Of a stretch of 64,000 nucleotides of DNA, positions 43,800 through 52,371 are shown piece by piece. This DNA is from Lichenicoccus sp965276875 (GTDB taxonomy: Bacteria; Pseudomonadota; Alphaproteobacteria; Acetobacterales; Acetobacteraceae), in NCBI RefSeq assembly GCF_965276875.1, contig NZ_OZ255701.1, forward strand, positions 1,922,001 to 1,986,000. The letters run 5' to 3'. Each line of letters starts with the position of its first letter. The first letter of the stretch is position 1. Under the pieces are notes generated by a model that worked only from the letters and a program-made list of their open reading frames with translations, was not told the DNA's origin and did no database searches. The position numbers were made by a program, and so were the translations under genes.

Positions 43800-44285
43800 A
43801 TGACAACGCGCCGAATGCTGTTGGCGACCGCCGCTGGCCTGGGCGTCAGCGCCGCTGCCTGGTCCTGGCCGGCCACCGCGCTGCCGGCGCCGCCGTTCCG
43901 CTTGACCCAGGCGCAATGGCGCGCCCGGCTCACACCCGAGCAGTTCGAAATCCTCCGGCAAGCGGGCACCGAGATGCCGTTCTCCAGCCGGCTGGACATG
44001 AACTACAAGCCCGGACGCTACGATTGCGTCGGCTGCGGCCAGAAGCTCTATTCCTCGAAGACCAAGTACGACAGTCATACTGGCTGGCCCTCGTTCTACG
44101 CGCCGCTGCCGAACGCGGTGCAGCGCAGCGCCGACGGCAGCCTGGGCATGGAGCGCACCGAGGTGCATTGCGCCAACTGCGGGGGCCATCTCGGCCACGT
44201 GTTCGATGACGGACCCAAGCCTACCGGGCTGCGCTATTGCATGAATGGGGTCGCTCTACACTTCGTCCCGGGAGCCGTGGCATGA
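43800..44285 (+). CDS. msrB: Exported methionine-R-sulfoxide reductase MsrB
   Basis: 161 residues. The N-terminus MTTRRMLLATAAGLG is a likely TAT signal. Zinc-binding CXXC pairs are CVGCG and CANCG (residues about 78 and 124), the substrate loop is HTGWPSFY near residue 95, and the catalytic Cys lies in LRYCMNGVAL near residue 148. GGAGAG precedes the ATG. The stop overlaps the msrA start by four bases. It reduces Met-R-sulfoxide outside the cytoplasm. Confidence 0.92.
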   Translation: MTTRRMLLATAAGLGVSAAAWSWPATALPAPPFRLTQAQWRARLTPEQFEILRQAGTEMPFSSRLDMNYKPGRYDCVGCGQKLYSSKTKYDSHTGWPSFYAPLPNAVQRSADGSLGMERTEVHCANCGGHLGHVFDDGPKPTGLRYCMNGVALHFVPGAVA

Positions 44286-44989
44286 AGCGAATCACGCAAC
44301 TCGCGATGCTGGCGCCCCTGCTCGCGGGCGGGCTTCTGCTCGCCGGGCCCCGCCTTCACGCAGACGAAGCTCCACGCATGCTGCCGGCGCCCAAGCTCAC
44401 GCAGCCGCCAGCACCCGCTGGCCTGCAATCCGTGGTATTGTCAGGCGGCTGCTTCTGGGGCGTGCAGGGCGTATTCGAGCACGTCAAGGGCGTGCGCGAA
44501 GCCCTCTCCGGCTATACCGGCGGCAAGGCCGACACCGCCGACTACGAGACGGTCAGCACCGGCACCACTGGCCACGCGGAGTCGGTCAAGGTCACTTACG
44601 ACCCAAGCCAGATCACCTATGGCCAGATCCTGCAAATCTTCTTCTCGGTGGCCCTCGATCCGACCCAGGTGGGCGGCCAGGGCCCCGATACCGGCTCGCA
44701 ATACCGCTCCGAAATCTGGACCAACAGCCCGGAGCAGGCGAAGGTCGCGCGCGCCTACATCGCCCAGCTCGACCAGGCGCACGCCTTCTCCGCCCGGATT
44801 GTCACCCGCGTCGACCCGCTCGGCGGCTTCTATCCGGCGGAGCACTACCACCAGAACTATCTGGCGCTGCATCCCGACGCCCCCTACATCGCCTTCAACG
44901 ACATCCCGAAGGTCGAGGCGCTGCAAAAACTGTATCCCGAGGACTGGCGGGCGCAACCGAAGCTCGTTGGTGGACAACCACCCGCTTAA
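44282..44989 (+). CDS. msrA: Exported methionine-S-sulfoxide reductase MsrA
   Basis: 235 residues. A Sec signal (MKRITQLAMLAPLLAGGLLL, cleavage near LHA-DE) precedes the catalytic domain. The active Cys is in SGGCFWGVQGVFEHV near residue 58; GYTGGKADTADYETVSTG near residue 80 and HYHQNYLALHPD near residue 198 are family signatures. It is coupled to msrB, so the two periplasmic reductases repair both Met-sulfoxide isomers. The electron donor is not encoded here. Confidence 0.93.
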   Translation: MKRITQLAMLAPLLAGGLLLAGPRLHADEAPRMLPAPKLTQPPAPAGLQSVVLSGGCFWGVQGVFEHVKGVREALSGYTGGKADTADYETVSTGTTGHAESVKVTYDPSQITYGQILQIFFSVALDPTQVGGQGPDTGSQYRSEIWTNSPEQAKVARAYIAQLDQAHAFSARIVTRVDPLGGFYPAEHYHQNYLALHPDAPYIAFNDIPKVEALQKLYPEDWRAQPKLVGGQPPA

Positions 44990-45080
44990 GAAGCTGGATG
45001 CCATGCCTCTGAGATCGAGCCGGCCCCTCGGTGAAGTCGAACGGCTGCTCGGCAGCGGCCGGGCACGGGACCCTTCATTC

Positions 45081-46211
45081 TCAGCGATGGAGAAGCGCAA
45101 GCACGATTTCCACCACGATCAGCACCACGATCGCCAGCTCCATCGCGGCGGCGCGCCCGCTTGAAGCTTCCTCGTAGAGAGCCGCATAGGTGTCGCGGAT
45201 GATGGCGAGCTTGCGGTCGACCGCGGCACTGACCGTGCCGACCCGAAACAGATCAAGGGCGGCGCTGTAGATGCGCGCCAGATAGACATCCTCGGTCACC
45301 TGCAGCGCGTTGTCGACCTTCTCGGTCAGCTCGGTGACCTCCGCGACCAAAGCATAGAGGCGGCGGGCGAGCTGCGAGAATCGACGTGACGAACCGATCC
45401 CGGCGCTGCGCCGTGTGGTCTCGACCAGGTCGTACATGCTCGGCAGTTCGTCGTCGAGCAGCTCGTCATAGTAGCGCATCTCGAGCAACTGGGCGTTGGC
45501 CACCTCGAGTACGTCGATGACGTCGGAATCGCCTCGCGGCTCATAGAGGAAGGCACGGTCCCAGGTCAGCACCGCGAGGTCGTCGGTATAATAGGAGAAG
45601 CTGTTGCGCAGCAGATCCTGGCGCGCGCCCGGCGACAGCGCCATGCGCTCGCCCGATAGCAACGGCACCAGGTCGAGCGCCTGGATCTCGGTCGCCAGCA
45701 CCGGCCGGTCGAAGGCACGCACCAGGCCCACGATGTAGTCCTCTTCGAGCATCGCCGCCGCCGGACGCACCAGCGACGGGCGCAACAGCCCGACAAGCTG
45801 ACCGATCAGACTGTCCCAGAGCGCCTTGTCCGACCCGGCCATGTCGTTGACGGCGTTGAGCAACGCAGCGAAGCCCGCCCAATCCACGTCGCGCGCGGCG
45901 ATGCGCAGCGCCACCGTGATCACCCCGAAATCATACAGCCTAGCGCTGACCGCGGTCGTAACCGGCCCGTCGGCGAGGGTCAGAGTGACCGTCTCGAGGC
46001 TGAGCACCAGCGGCGGTACGTCGTAGGCGACGGCCTTGGCCGGGGTGGCTTGCAGGCGCTTGCGTGCGCCGGCGAGGCCCGCACGGTCGCGCCAGATCGC
46101 TTCCGCCTGGGCGAGCTCGATCGCGTAAGCCGCCTCGAACAGCCGATAGATGATCACCTCGCCGTTGGCGATGCGCAGGGGTCCCAGTGCTTGCATGTCC
46201 GGTGCTTGCAC
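45081..46211 (-). CDS. RMD1/DUF155-like membrane-anchored protein
   Basis: 376 residues. The core has YDFGVITVALRI near residue 92, LTWDRAFLYEPRG near residue 215 and LLEMRYYDELLDDELPSMYD near residue 242. It then has a helical region and a single C-terminal membrane helix (MELAIVVLIVVEIVLALLHR). This order (a beta-rich start, a long helix pair, and a C-terminal anchor next to an LE pair) matches the RMD1/YagE family. Function in bacteria is unknown. The start is GTG at 46211; an ATG at 46196 follows a nine-base duplication (TGCAAGCAC twice). It begins six bases after the CpdB stop. Confidence 0.65.
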   Translation of the reverse strand: MQAPDMQALGPLRIANGEVIIYRLFEAAYAIELAQAEAIWRDRAGLAGARKRLQATPAKAVAYDVPPLVLSLETVTLTLADGPVTTAVSARLYDFGVITVALRIAARDVDWAGFAALLNAVNDMAGSDKALWDSLIGQLVGLLRPSLVRPAAAMLEEDYIVGLVRAFDRPVLATEIQALDLVPLLSGERMALSPGARQDLLRNSFSYYTDDLAVLTWDRAFLYEPRGDSDVIDVLEVANAQLLEMRYYDELLDDELPSMYDLVETTRRSAGIGSSRRFSQLARRLYALVAEVTELTEKVDNALQVTEDVYLARIYSAALDLFRVGTVSAAVDRKLAIIRDTYAALYEEASSGRAAAMELAIVVLIVVEIVLALLHR

Positions 46212-46217
46212 TGCCGC

Positions 46218-48062
46218 TCAGCCCAAGGTGAAGCCGTAGCGGACGGTGCCGTCGGCGGTCTCGCCGATCCGCGTCACGCCGGGATGCGAGCCGAGGTGAC
46301 GTGCGGTGTCGGCGTTGCCGTCGAACACCAGGCGCACCGGTCGCGCGGGCCTGGTGAAGCGCCAGACCGGCTCCGCCCTGGGGGTCAGCGGCGTGTGCCG
46401 GGTCACGTAGCGCACCAGCACGTCGCGGGTCAGGTCGGGGGCGGCGAGGACGACCCGACCGGCGCCGGTGCCGGGAAAGCGGCCGCCACCATTGGCGCGA
46501 TAGTTGTTGGTGACGACGATGAACGCCTGCGCCGGGTCCACCGGCCGGCCCTGATGGCGCAGATCGACGATCCGGTGCGACGCCGGTGCGCACAGGACCC
46601 CGTCCAGGTCGTAGCGCGCCGGCTGGGTCAGGTCGATGGCGTAGGTCAGGCCGGAGATCACGTCGAACATGTAGCTCGGCACATCGGCGGCGCGCAGCGG
46701 CTGCGGGGCGCCGCCGCCGGGATCGATCCGGTTGAAGACGACACAGGCCCGCTCCAGCCACTCGCGCAGCAGCGCGCCGGTGACCAGCACCGCGCAGACG
46801 GTGTTGACGAACATGTACAGGCTGGCGATCGCGCGCATCGTCAGCGGGCCCGCCGGGATGTCGACATAGGCGTTCGCACCCTGGCCGCCCGACTTGAACG
46901 GCGACGCCGCCGACAGCACCGGCAGGTCGGCGAAGCGGGTCGCCTCGAGCAGCGGCCGCGCGTACCAAAGCTGTGCGGCGTTCACCAGCGGCAGCGAAAC
47001 ATCGCCGCCGACCAGGGCGAAGAAGCTGTCGATCGGCCGGGTCGTGTGGCCGACCGGTTGTTCCATCCAGCGCAGGGTGGCCCGGTGCTCGGGCGCCACC
47101 GACGCCAGCACGCGCGCGTCGCCGTCCGCGAGCGGGACCGTGCGCCGACCCTGGCGTCGGTAGATCGGTCGCGCCTCGACGGCGAAATCCTCGATCCGCC
47201 AGCCCGCGCCGTCGCGCCAAAGCGCGAGGTCGATCACCCCCAGATGGCTGCCCCAGAATCCGGGCATCACCGCGGGCTTGCCGGCCAGCGTGCCGCGCTC
47301 CGAATCGACGTTCGCGAGCCCGGCATAATCGCCTGGGAACACCCGATGCGCATGCCCGCAAATGACCACGTCGATGCCCGGCAAGGCCGCGAGCGGCAGT
47401 GAAGCATTCTCCGCTCCCGGCTCGTGCGGAGCGGCGGAGATGCCGGAATGGCTCAGCGCCACCACCACGTCGCTCGCTGCTCGCAGCGCCGGCAAATGCC
47501 TGGCCGCCGCCTCGACGATGTCGATGGTCCGGATATGCGCCTCCAGCCTGGCCTTGTCCCAGACCATGATCTGCGGCGTCACCAGACCGATCACGCCGAT
47601 CCGCAGCGTCCGCGGCAGCCCGGCCTCGTCGATGACCTCCCGCTGCAACACCGTCGTCGGGGGCGCCCAGCGGCCGCCATCGATAGTCTCGATATTGGCG
47701 CAGACGAACGGAAAGCACGCCGAGCCCAGCGCCTCGCCCAGCACGTCGAGGCCATAGTTGAACTCGTGGTTGCCGAACGTCGCGGCGTCGTAGCCGAGCC
47801 GGTTCATCGCCCGGATCATCGGATGGTCGGCGCGCGGGCGACCTGGCAGCGCCATGAAATCGCCGAGCGGATTGCCCTGGAGGATATCACCGTTATCGAA
47901 CAGCAGGCTGTTGCGCGCCTCGCCGCGGGCCTGTCGCAGCAAGGTGGCAACCTTGCCGAGGCCAACGGTATCGTCCTGCCGGCCGGCGTAGTAGTCGTAG
48001 TCGTAGATGAACATGTGCAGGTCGGACGTCGCCAGCAGCCGCAGCTTGACGAATGCAGCCAC
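46218..48062 (-). CDS. cpdB: CpdB-like 2',3'-cyclic nucleotide phosphodiesterase/3'-nucleotidase
   Basis: About 614 residues. The metallophosphatase half has LLATSDLHMFIYDYDYY near residue 12, NGDILQGNPLGD near residue 55, GNHEFNYGLD near residue 92, ALSHSG near residue 195 and ICGHAHRVF near residue 225. The 5'-nucleotidase C-terminal half ends with FVVTNNYRANGGGRFPG near residue 530. Unlike typical CpdB no signal peptide is visible: the conserved first motif begins within about 12 residues of the only reasonable start (GTG at 48062), and the longer open frame upstream is antisense-like. Either the protein is cytoplasmic or the start is misplaced. Confidence 0.85.
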   Translation of the reverse strand: MAAFVKLRLLATSDLHMFIYDYDYYAGRQDDTVGLGKVATLLRQARGEARNSLLFDNGDILQGNPLGDFMALPGRPRADHPMIRAMNRLGYDAATFGNHEFNYGLDVLGEALGSACFPFVCANIETIDGGRWAPPTTVLQREVIDEAGLPRTLRIGVIGLVTPQIMVWDKARLEAHIRTIDIVEAAARHLPALRAASDVVVALSHSGISAAPHEPGAENASLPLAALPGIDVVICGHAHRVFPGDYAGLANVDSERGTLAGKPAVMPGFWGSHLGVIDLALWRDGAGWRIEDFAVEARPIYRRQGRRTVPLADGDARVLASVAPEHRATLRWMEQPVGHTTRPIDSFFALVGGDVSLPLVNAAQLWYARPLLEATRFADLPVLSAASPFKSGGQGANAYVDIPAGPLTMRAIASLYMFVNTVCAVLVTGALLREWLERACVVFNRIDPGGGAPQPLRAADVPSYMFDVISGLTYAIDLTQPARYDLDGVLCAPASHRIVDLRHQGRPVDPAQAFIVVTNNYRANGGGRFPGTGAGRVVLAAPDLTRDVLVRYVTRHTPLTPRAEPVWRFTRPARPVRLVFDGNADTARHLGSHPGVTRIGETADGTVRYGFTLG

Positions 48063-48082
48063 CTTCTGATCCGCGTTGGCCG

Positions 48083-48523
48083 TCAGGACTGCGGCCAGAA
48101 GTCCTCGGCCATCATCTGCTCGAACGACCAGGGGCAGACGGCAGGGAAGCTCTCGCGCGCAAGATTGGTCTCCCGCGCCGCCGCAAGGATGGCACCGCCG
48201 TAGGCGCTCGCGATCGTCTCGGTGAGACGCGCCTTCAGGCTGGGATTGTCCGCCAGATGATCGCTCACCTCGCGGCGCTGTTCCTCGATCGTCAGCCGCC
48301 AGCTGTTGCCGCGCCCGATGGGCTGCGACTGCCACTTGAGCAGATGCATCATCAGCACCTTGAGCCGGCTGATCAACTCACGCTTCTCGGTCCTGCCCAT
48401 CGTCTCGATTTCCTCGGCGATATGGGCGATGTCCGCGTCGGAGAGCCTGCCCGCGCGCAGCAATCCGGCCTGCTCATTGGCCCAGGCGTAGAAATCGGAC
48501 TCATAGAGGGCCGAGTTGCCCAT
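48083..48523 (-). CDS. DUF29-family protein
   Basis: 146 residues. The family pattern is clear: YESDFYAWANEQAGLLRAGR near the start, then DIAHIAEEIETMGRTEKREL, LMMHLLKWQSQP and a C-terminal CPWSFEQMMAEDFWP. DUF29 proteins are small helical proteins of unknown function, common in alphaproteobacteria and cyanobacteria. The ATG at 48523 has GGGG eight bases upstream; a GTG four codons earlier is possible. It lies 20 bases before the cpdB start. Confidence 0.88.
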   Translation of the reverse strand: MGNSALYESDFYAWANEQAGLLRAGRLSDADIAHIAEEIETMGRTEKRELISRLKVLMMHLLKWQSQPIGRGNSWRLTIEEQRREVSDHLADNPSLKARLTETIASAYGGAILAAARETNLARESFPAVCPWSFEQMMAEDFWPQS

Positions 48524-48558
48524 TGCGTGCCCCACAAGAGAGGAGAGACAATCCTAGG

Positions 48559-49941
48559 CTAGATCTCGGCTTCCGCCCAGATACGCGCGACATCCTGCCT
48601 CCAGGCGCCGTGATAGCGCGACAACCAGTGCTCCGCCTGGGTCGGACCGCCGGACGCAATCTCGCGCAACGGCTCGAGATAACACCGCTCGTCCACGCCG
48701 GCGGCATCAATCATGCCGCGGGCACGCAGGCCCCCAGCCGCGATCTCGACCAGATCGCGCGCCAGATCGCGCAGCGTGCCAGCCTCCCAACGCACCGCCA
48801 GCCCCTGCGCCGGCACCATCCCGCGCAAGCCCACATACGCCTGCCACGGATGCCGCCGCACCAGCGCGTTTGCCGCCGCCAGCGCCGCCTCGTCATAGAG
48901 CAAGCCCACCCAGAGTGCCGACTGCGCCGCCATCATCGCCGGATTGCCGGCGTCTGCCCCGCGCATCTCCAAAAACCGCTTCAGCCGCACATCGGTGAAG
49001 ATCGTCGTCAGATGCTCGTCGAAATCGCCCAACGTCGCGACCAGGCCCGCGAGCCGGGGCTCGTCGCCCGCCATCCAGCGCCGGAACGACAGCCCCGCGG
49101 CGTCGATCAGGCCGCCCTCGCGACTGGCGAAATACATCGGCACATCCAACGCCCAGTCGACGAAGCGCTCAAAACCAAAGCCCTCCTCGAAGAAGACCGG
49201 CGGCATGCCGGCGCGGGCGCGATCCACGTCAGTCCAGACCTGCGCCCGGTTCGACAGCAACCCAGTGGGCTGGCCTTCAACGAACGGCGAGTTGGCGAAC
49301 AAGGCCGTGGCGACCGGCTGCAGGCTGAGCGCCACCTGCAGCTTGCGCCGCATGTCCGCCTCCGAGGCATAATCGAGATTGACCTGCACCGTGCAGGTCC
49401 GCTGCATCATGTCGAGCCCGCGCGTGCCCACCCGGGTCATATAACGACGCATGATCGCATACCGGCTTTTCGGCATCCACGGCATTTGCGCTGGTATCGC
49501 GGTGGGATGAAAGCCGAGCGGCGCAAATCCCAGCCCGAGCGCCCCTGCCACCTGCCGCACGGCAGCGAAATGCACCGCCATCTCGGCCGCCGTCTCATGC
49601 ACGCTGCGCAGCGGCGCGCCGGACAGCTCGAACTGGCCCGCCGGCTCCAGCGAGATCGAGCCGCCGGCTTGCGGTCCAATCCCCTTGAGGCCGATCAGCG
49701 CGTCATGATCGTTGATCGGCGCCCACTGCCCCTCGGCGCCGCGCGCCATGCCGGACAGCATCGCCTCGATCCCGTCCGGCGCGAATGGGGGCGGCAAGAG
49801 ATCGTCGCGTCGGAACCCGAACTTCTCGTGCTCGGTGCCGATACGCCAGCCATCCGCCGGCTTGCAACCCAGCGCCAGATGGGCGGCGAGCTGCGCCGTC
49901 CCCTCGATCGGCGTGGCGTCCTGGTCACCTGGGTTCGACAT
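48559..49941 (-). CDS. gshA: Glutamate-cysteine ligase, plant/alphaproteobacterial type
   Basis: 460 residues. RIGTEHEKFGF near residue 34, GSISLEPAGQFELSG near residue 93 and RTCTVQVNLDYASEADM near residue 165 are signatures of the GCS2/plant-type enzymes that make gamma-glutamylcysteine from Glu and Cys with ATP. KRFLEMRGADAGNP near residue 312 is also conserved. This type is typical of alphaproteobacteria. The start lies 14 bases after the rsmE stop, so the two are one operon. gshB is not in the window. Confidence 0.95.
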   Translation of the reverse strand: MSNPGDQDATPIEGTAQLAAHLALGCKPADGWRIGTEHEKFGFRRDDLLPPPFAPDGIEAMLSGMARGAEGQWAPINDHDALIGLKGIGPQAGGSISLEPAGQFELSGAPLRSVHETAAEMAVHFAAVRQVAGALGLGFAPLGFHPTAIPAQMPWMPKSRYAIMRRYMTRVGTRGLDMMQRTCTVQVNLDYASEADMRRKLQVALSLQPVATALFANSPFVEGQPTGLLSNRAQVWTDVDRARAGMPPVFFEEGFGFERFVDWALDVPMYFASREGGLIDAAGLSFRRWMAGDEPRLAGLVATLGDFDEHLTTIFTDVRLKRFLEMRGADAGNPAMMAAQSALWVGLLYDEAALAAANALVRRHPWQAYVGLRGMVPAQGLAVRWEAGTLRDLARDLVEIAAGGLRARGMIDAAGVDERCYLEPLREIASGGPTQAEHWLSRYHGAWRQDVARIWAEAEI

Positions 49942-49955
49942 CGGGTTCCGCCGGC

Positions 49956-50672
49956 CTATGGGGTCGTAGCACCCCACTGCTCGCGCGCACCCTGCAGGCA
50001 GACAAGGGCCGCCACCGCGGCCGTCTCCGCCCGCAGGATGCGCGACCCCAGCGAGATCGGCGTAACAAAGGGATGGCCATGCAGCACGTCAAGCTCCGCC
50101 GGCGTGAAGCCGCCCTCGGGGCCGATCAGCACCGCATCGCCACGTGCCGCCCCACCCCCCTCCGCGCGCTCGATCGCGACACACAACGTGCGGTCCGCCG
50201 GCCAGTCCGAGAGCACCCTCGCCAGGCCACGCGGCGCCGCCACCTCGGGCACGCTCAGCCGCTCACACTGCTCTGCCGCCTCGACCGCAATCGCGGCCAG
50301 CCGGTCAATCCGCACCCGCGCGGCATTGGTCCGCGCCGTCAACACCGGCCACAATGCCACCACCCCAAGCTCCGTCGCCATGCGCACGATCAGCTCCGTG
50401 GCGTCACGCTTGACCGGCGCGAACAGCAGGATCGGACCCGCCTCGGGCGCCGGCGCCCGCAGCTGGCGGACTAGGGCAAGCCGCCCGACACCGCGGCGAG
50501 GCAGGCTGTCGATGCGGGCAAGCCACTCCCCGTCGCTCGCATTGAACGCCTTGACCTCGTCGCCAGGCGCGCGACGCAGCACATGACCGAGATAATGCAC
50601 CTGGTCTTCGCTTAACTCCGCCACGCCGCTGGCAGCTAGCCCCTCGATATGAAGTCTTGGTTGGTCTTGCAT
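49956..50672 (-). CDS. rsmE: 16S rRNA (uracil1498-N3)-methyltransferase RsmE
   Basis: 238 residues. The PUA-like N-terminus (HYLGHVLRRAPGDEV) is followed by the SPOUT knot, with PVKRDATELIVRMATELGV near residue 85, LIGPEGGFTPAEL near residue 180 and SLGSRILRAETAAVAAL near residue 205. It methylates U1498 of 16S rRNA. ATG at 50672 is preferred over an in-frame GTG at 50702. The neighbouring ubiA gene is divergent. Confidence 0.95.
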   Translation of the reverse strand: MQDQPRLHIEGLAASGVAELSEDQVHYLGHVLRRAPGDEVKAFNASDGEWLARIDSLPRRGVGRLALVRQLRAPAPEAGPILLFAPVKRDATELIVRMATELGVVALWPVLTARTNAARVRIDRLAAIAVEAAEQCERLSVPEVAAPRGLARVLSDWPADRTLCVAIERAEGGGAARGDAVLIGPEGGFTPAELDVLHGHPFVTPISLGSRILRAETAAVAALVCLQGAREQWGATTP

Positions 50673-50737
50673 TCCTACTCGCTCAAAGGCCAGGGGCGTC
50701 ACGCGAAGGCGTGCTGCGCACGATGCCCTGGACCCCG

Positions 50738-50755
50738 CTAAGGACTAGTCCTTAG
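50738..50755. promoter_or_regulatory. Perfect 18-base palindrome between rsmE and ubiA
   Basis: CTAAGGACTAGTCCTTAG is fully self-complementary with no loop, unlike a terminator. It ends nine bases before the ubiA ATG and lies in the 92-base divergent gap. It could be an operator for a dimeric regulator acting on one or both genes. No known motif is recognised, and chance symmetry cannot be ruled out. Confidence 0.5.
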
Positions 50756-50764
50756 AACCTGTTC

Positions 50765-51673
50765 ATGGCGATACACACCGATATAGCCGCCCATGGCTGG
50801 GTGGCGCTGCTGCCGCCCGGGCTGCGCGCCTACGCGCTGCTGGCTAGGCTCGATCGGCCTATCGGCACTTGGCTGCTGTTCCTGCCAGGGCTGTGGGGGA
50901 TTTTGCTGCCCGAAGGCGTGCCGGCGTCAGCGCGGCTGCGGCTGGCATTGCTGTTCGCGCTTGGCAGTCTGGTCATGCGTTCGGCCGGCTGCGTGGTCAA
51001 CGACATGTGGGACCGCGACATCGACCGCAAAGTCGCCCGCACCGCCGGTCGGCCGCTCGCCTCCGGCGCGCTGGGGCTGACTGAGGCGGCAATCTTCCTC
51101 GCCTTGCTGCTGCTGTGCGGGCTTGGGGTGCTGCTGTCGCTGCGACCGCTCTGCTGGGCCCTCGGAGTCGGCTCGCTGCTCCTGGTCGCACTCTACCCGC
51201 TCGCAAAAAGGGTAACCTGGTGGCCGCAACTGATGATGGGGTTCACCTTCGGCTTCGGCGCGCCGATGGGCTATGCTGCGGCTGTTGGTCGGATCGATTG
51301 GGCCGGGGCACTGCTCTATGCGGCCGCGATCCTGTGGGACCTCGGCTTCGATACGATCTATGGCTTCCAGGATATGAAGGATGACGCCCTCGTCGGCGTG
51401 AAATCGACCTCGCGACTGATGGCGCGCCGGCCGCGCCAGTTCGTCGGGCTGACCTATGCGCTGGCGCTTGCGGCACTCGCCGCGGCAGGCGCCCTCGCCG
51501 GCCTGTCCTGGCTGTTCTGGGCCGCACTGCTGCTGCCGGGATGGCTGCTGGCGCGCCAGGTGGTGCTGCTCGACATCGACGACGCGCCCGGCTGCCTGCT
51601 TCTGTTTCGCGCCAATCGCGAGGTGGGCCTGGCGGTGGCGCTGGTGCTGCTGCTCGGGCAAATCCGGCCGTGA
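50765..51673 (+). CDS. ubiA: 4-hydroxybenzoate polyprenyltransferase UbiA
   Basis: 302 residues, nine or so membrane helices. The two Asp-rich motifs are NDMWDRDIDRKVART near residue 78 and DTIYGFQDMKDDALVG near residue 195, the second typical of true ubiquinone UbiA enzymes. It joins 4-hydroxybenzoate to the isoprenoid tail in ubiquinone synthesis. It is a separate gene from the HAD-UbiA fusion at 1158-2627, which has a different, ribosyl-transferring context. The stop overlaps the next gene's GTG by four bases. Confidence 0.95.
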   Translation: MAIHTDIAAHGWVALLPPGLRAYALLARLDRPIGTWLLFLPGLWGILLPEGVPASARLRLALLFALGSLVMRSAGCVVNDMWDRDIDRKVARTAGRPLASGALGLTEAAIFLALLLLCGLGVLLSLRPLCWALGVGSLLLVALYPLAKRVTWWPQLMMGFTFGFGAPMGYAAAVGRIDWAGALLYAAAILWDLGFDTIYGFQDMKDDALVGVKSTSRLMARRPRQFVGLTYALALAALAAAGALAGLSWLFWAALLLPGWLLARQVVLLDIDDAPGCLLLFRANREVGLAVALVLLLGQIRP

Positions 51674-52371
51674 TTAATCCGGCCGCGTTCATCGCGGCGC
51701 AGACGCGGCTCGCTTCGGCGCCGCTGGTGCCGGAGATCATGCTGCACCTGGCGTCTGAAATCACCCCGATCTGGCAGGCGTCAGAGGATTTCCTGGCGCG
51801 CGCCGGCATCGAGCCGCCATTCTGGGCGTTCGCGTGGCCCGGCGGCCAGGCGCTGGCGCGTTACGTGCTGGATCATCCGGCGTTGGTGGCAGGCAAGCGT
51901 GTGCTGGACTTCGCCGCCGGTGGTGGCATCGCCGCGATCGCCTGCGCGATGGCGGGTGCGGCATGCGTTGAGGCGGCCGATATCGACCCGCTCGCGGCAG
52001 TCGCGATCGCGCGGAACGCGGCAGCCAACGGCCTCTCACTGGACGTGCTGGCGCGCGACGTCGTAGGCGAACCCCCGCGCTGGGACCTGATCCTGTGCGG
52101 CGACGTCTGCTACGAGGCGCCGATGACACGGCACATCCTGCCGTGGCTGCGCCGGTGCGCGGACAGAGGCGAGGTCTGGCTCGCCGATCCTGGACGAGCC
52201 TATCTGCCGCCAGACGGGCTGGTGGCCATCGCCCGCTACGATGTCGTCACTTCGCTGGAGCTGGAGGACCGCACGCTGCGCCCGACCGTGCTGTATCGGT
52301 TGCAGACCGTAATCAGCGGGGCCGCAATCAGCGGGGCTGCGCCGGAACGCTGCGCTCAAGCCGACCGGTGA
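51670..52371 (+). CDS. Class I SAM-dependent methyltransferase (ETFB-lysine/PrmA-like)
   Basis: 233 residues. PFWAFAWPGGQALARYVLD near residue 45 and VLDFAAGGGIAAIACAMAGA near residue 75 bind SAM; DLILCGDVCYE near residue 138 is motif IV. This group includes protein-lysine methyltransferases acting on electron-transfer flavoprotein beta and is sometimes called nicotinamide N-methylase-like. The GTG overlaps the ubiA stop (GTGA), so they are coupled. The last 44 bases overlap the 3' end of the convergent GIN-domain gene. A short repeat (AATCAGCGGGGC twice, near 52311) lies in the overlap. Confidence 0.82.
   Translation: MINPAAFIAAQTRLASAPLVPEIMLHLASEITPIWQASEDFLARAGIEPPFWAFAWPGGQALARYVLDHPALVAGKRVLDFAAGGGIAAIACAMAGAACVEAADIDPLAAVAIARNAAANGLSLDVLARDVVGEPPRWDLILCGDVCYEAPMTRHILPWLRRCADRGEVWLADPGRAYLPPDGLVAIARYDVVTSLELEDRTLRPTVLYRLQTVISGAAISGAAPERCAQADR

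Noticed and set aside
45940..47718. 592-codon minus-strand frame in the cpdB region
   Set aside because: Out of frame with the CpdB motifs; Arg/Gly-rich shadow.
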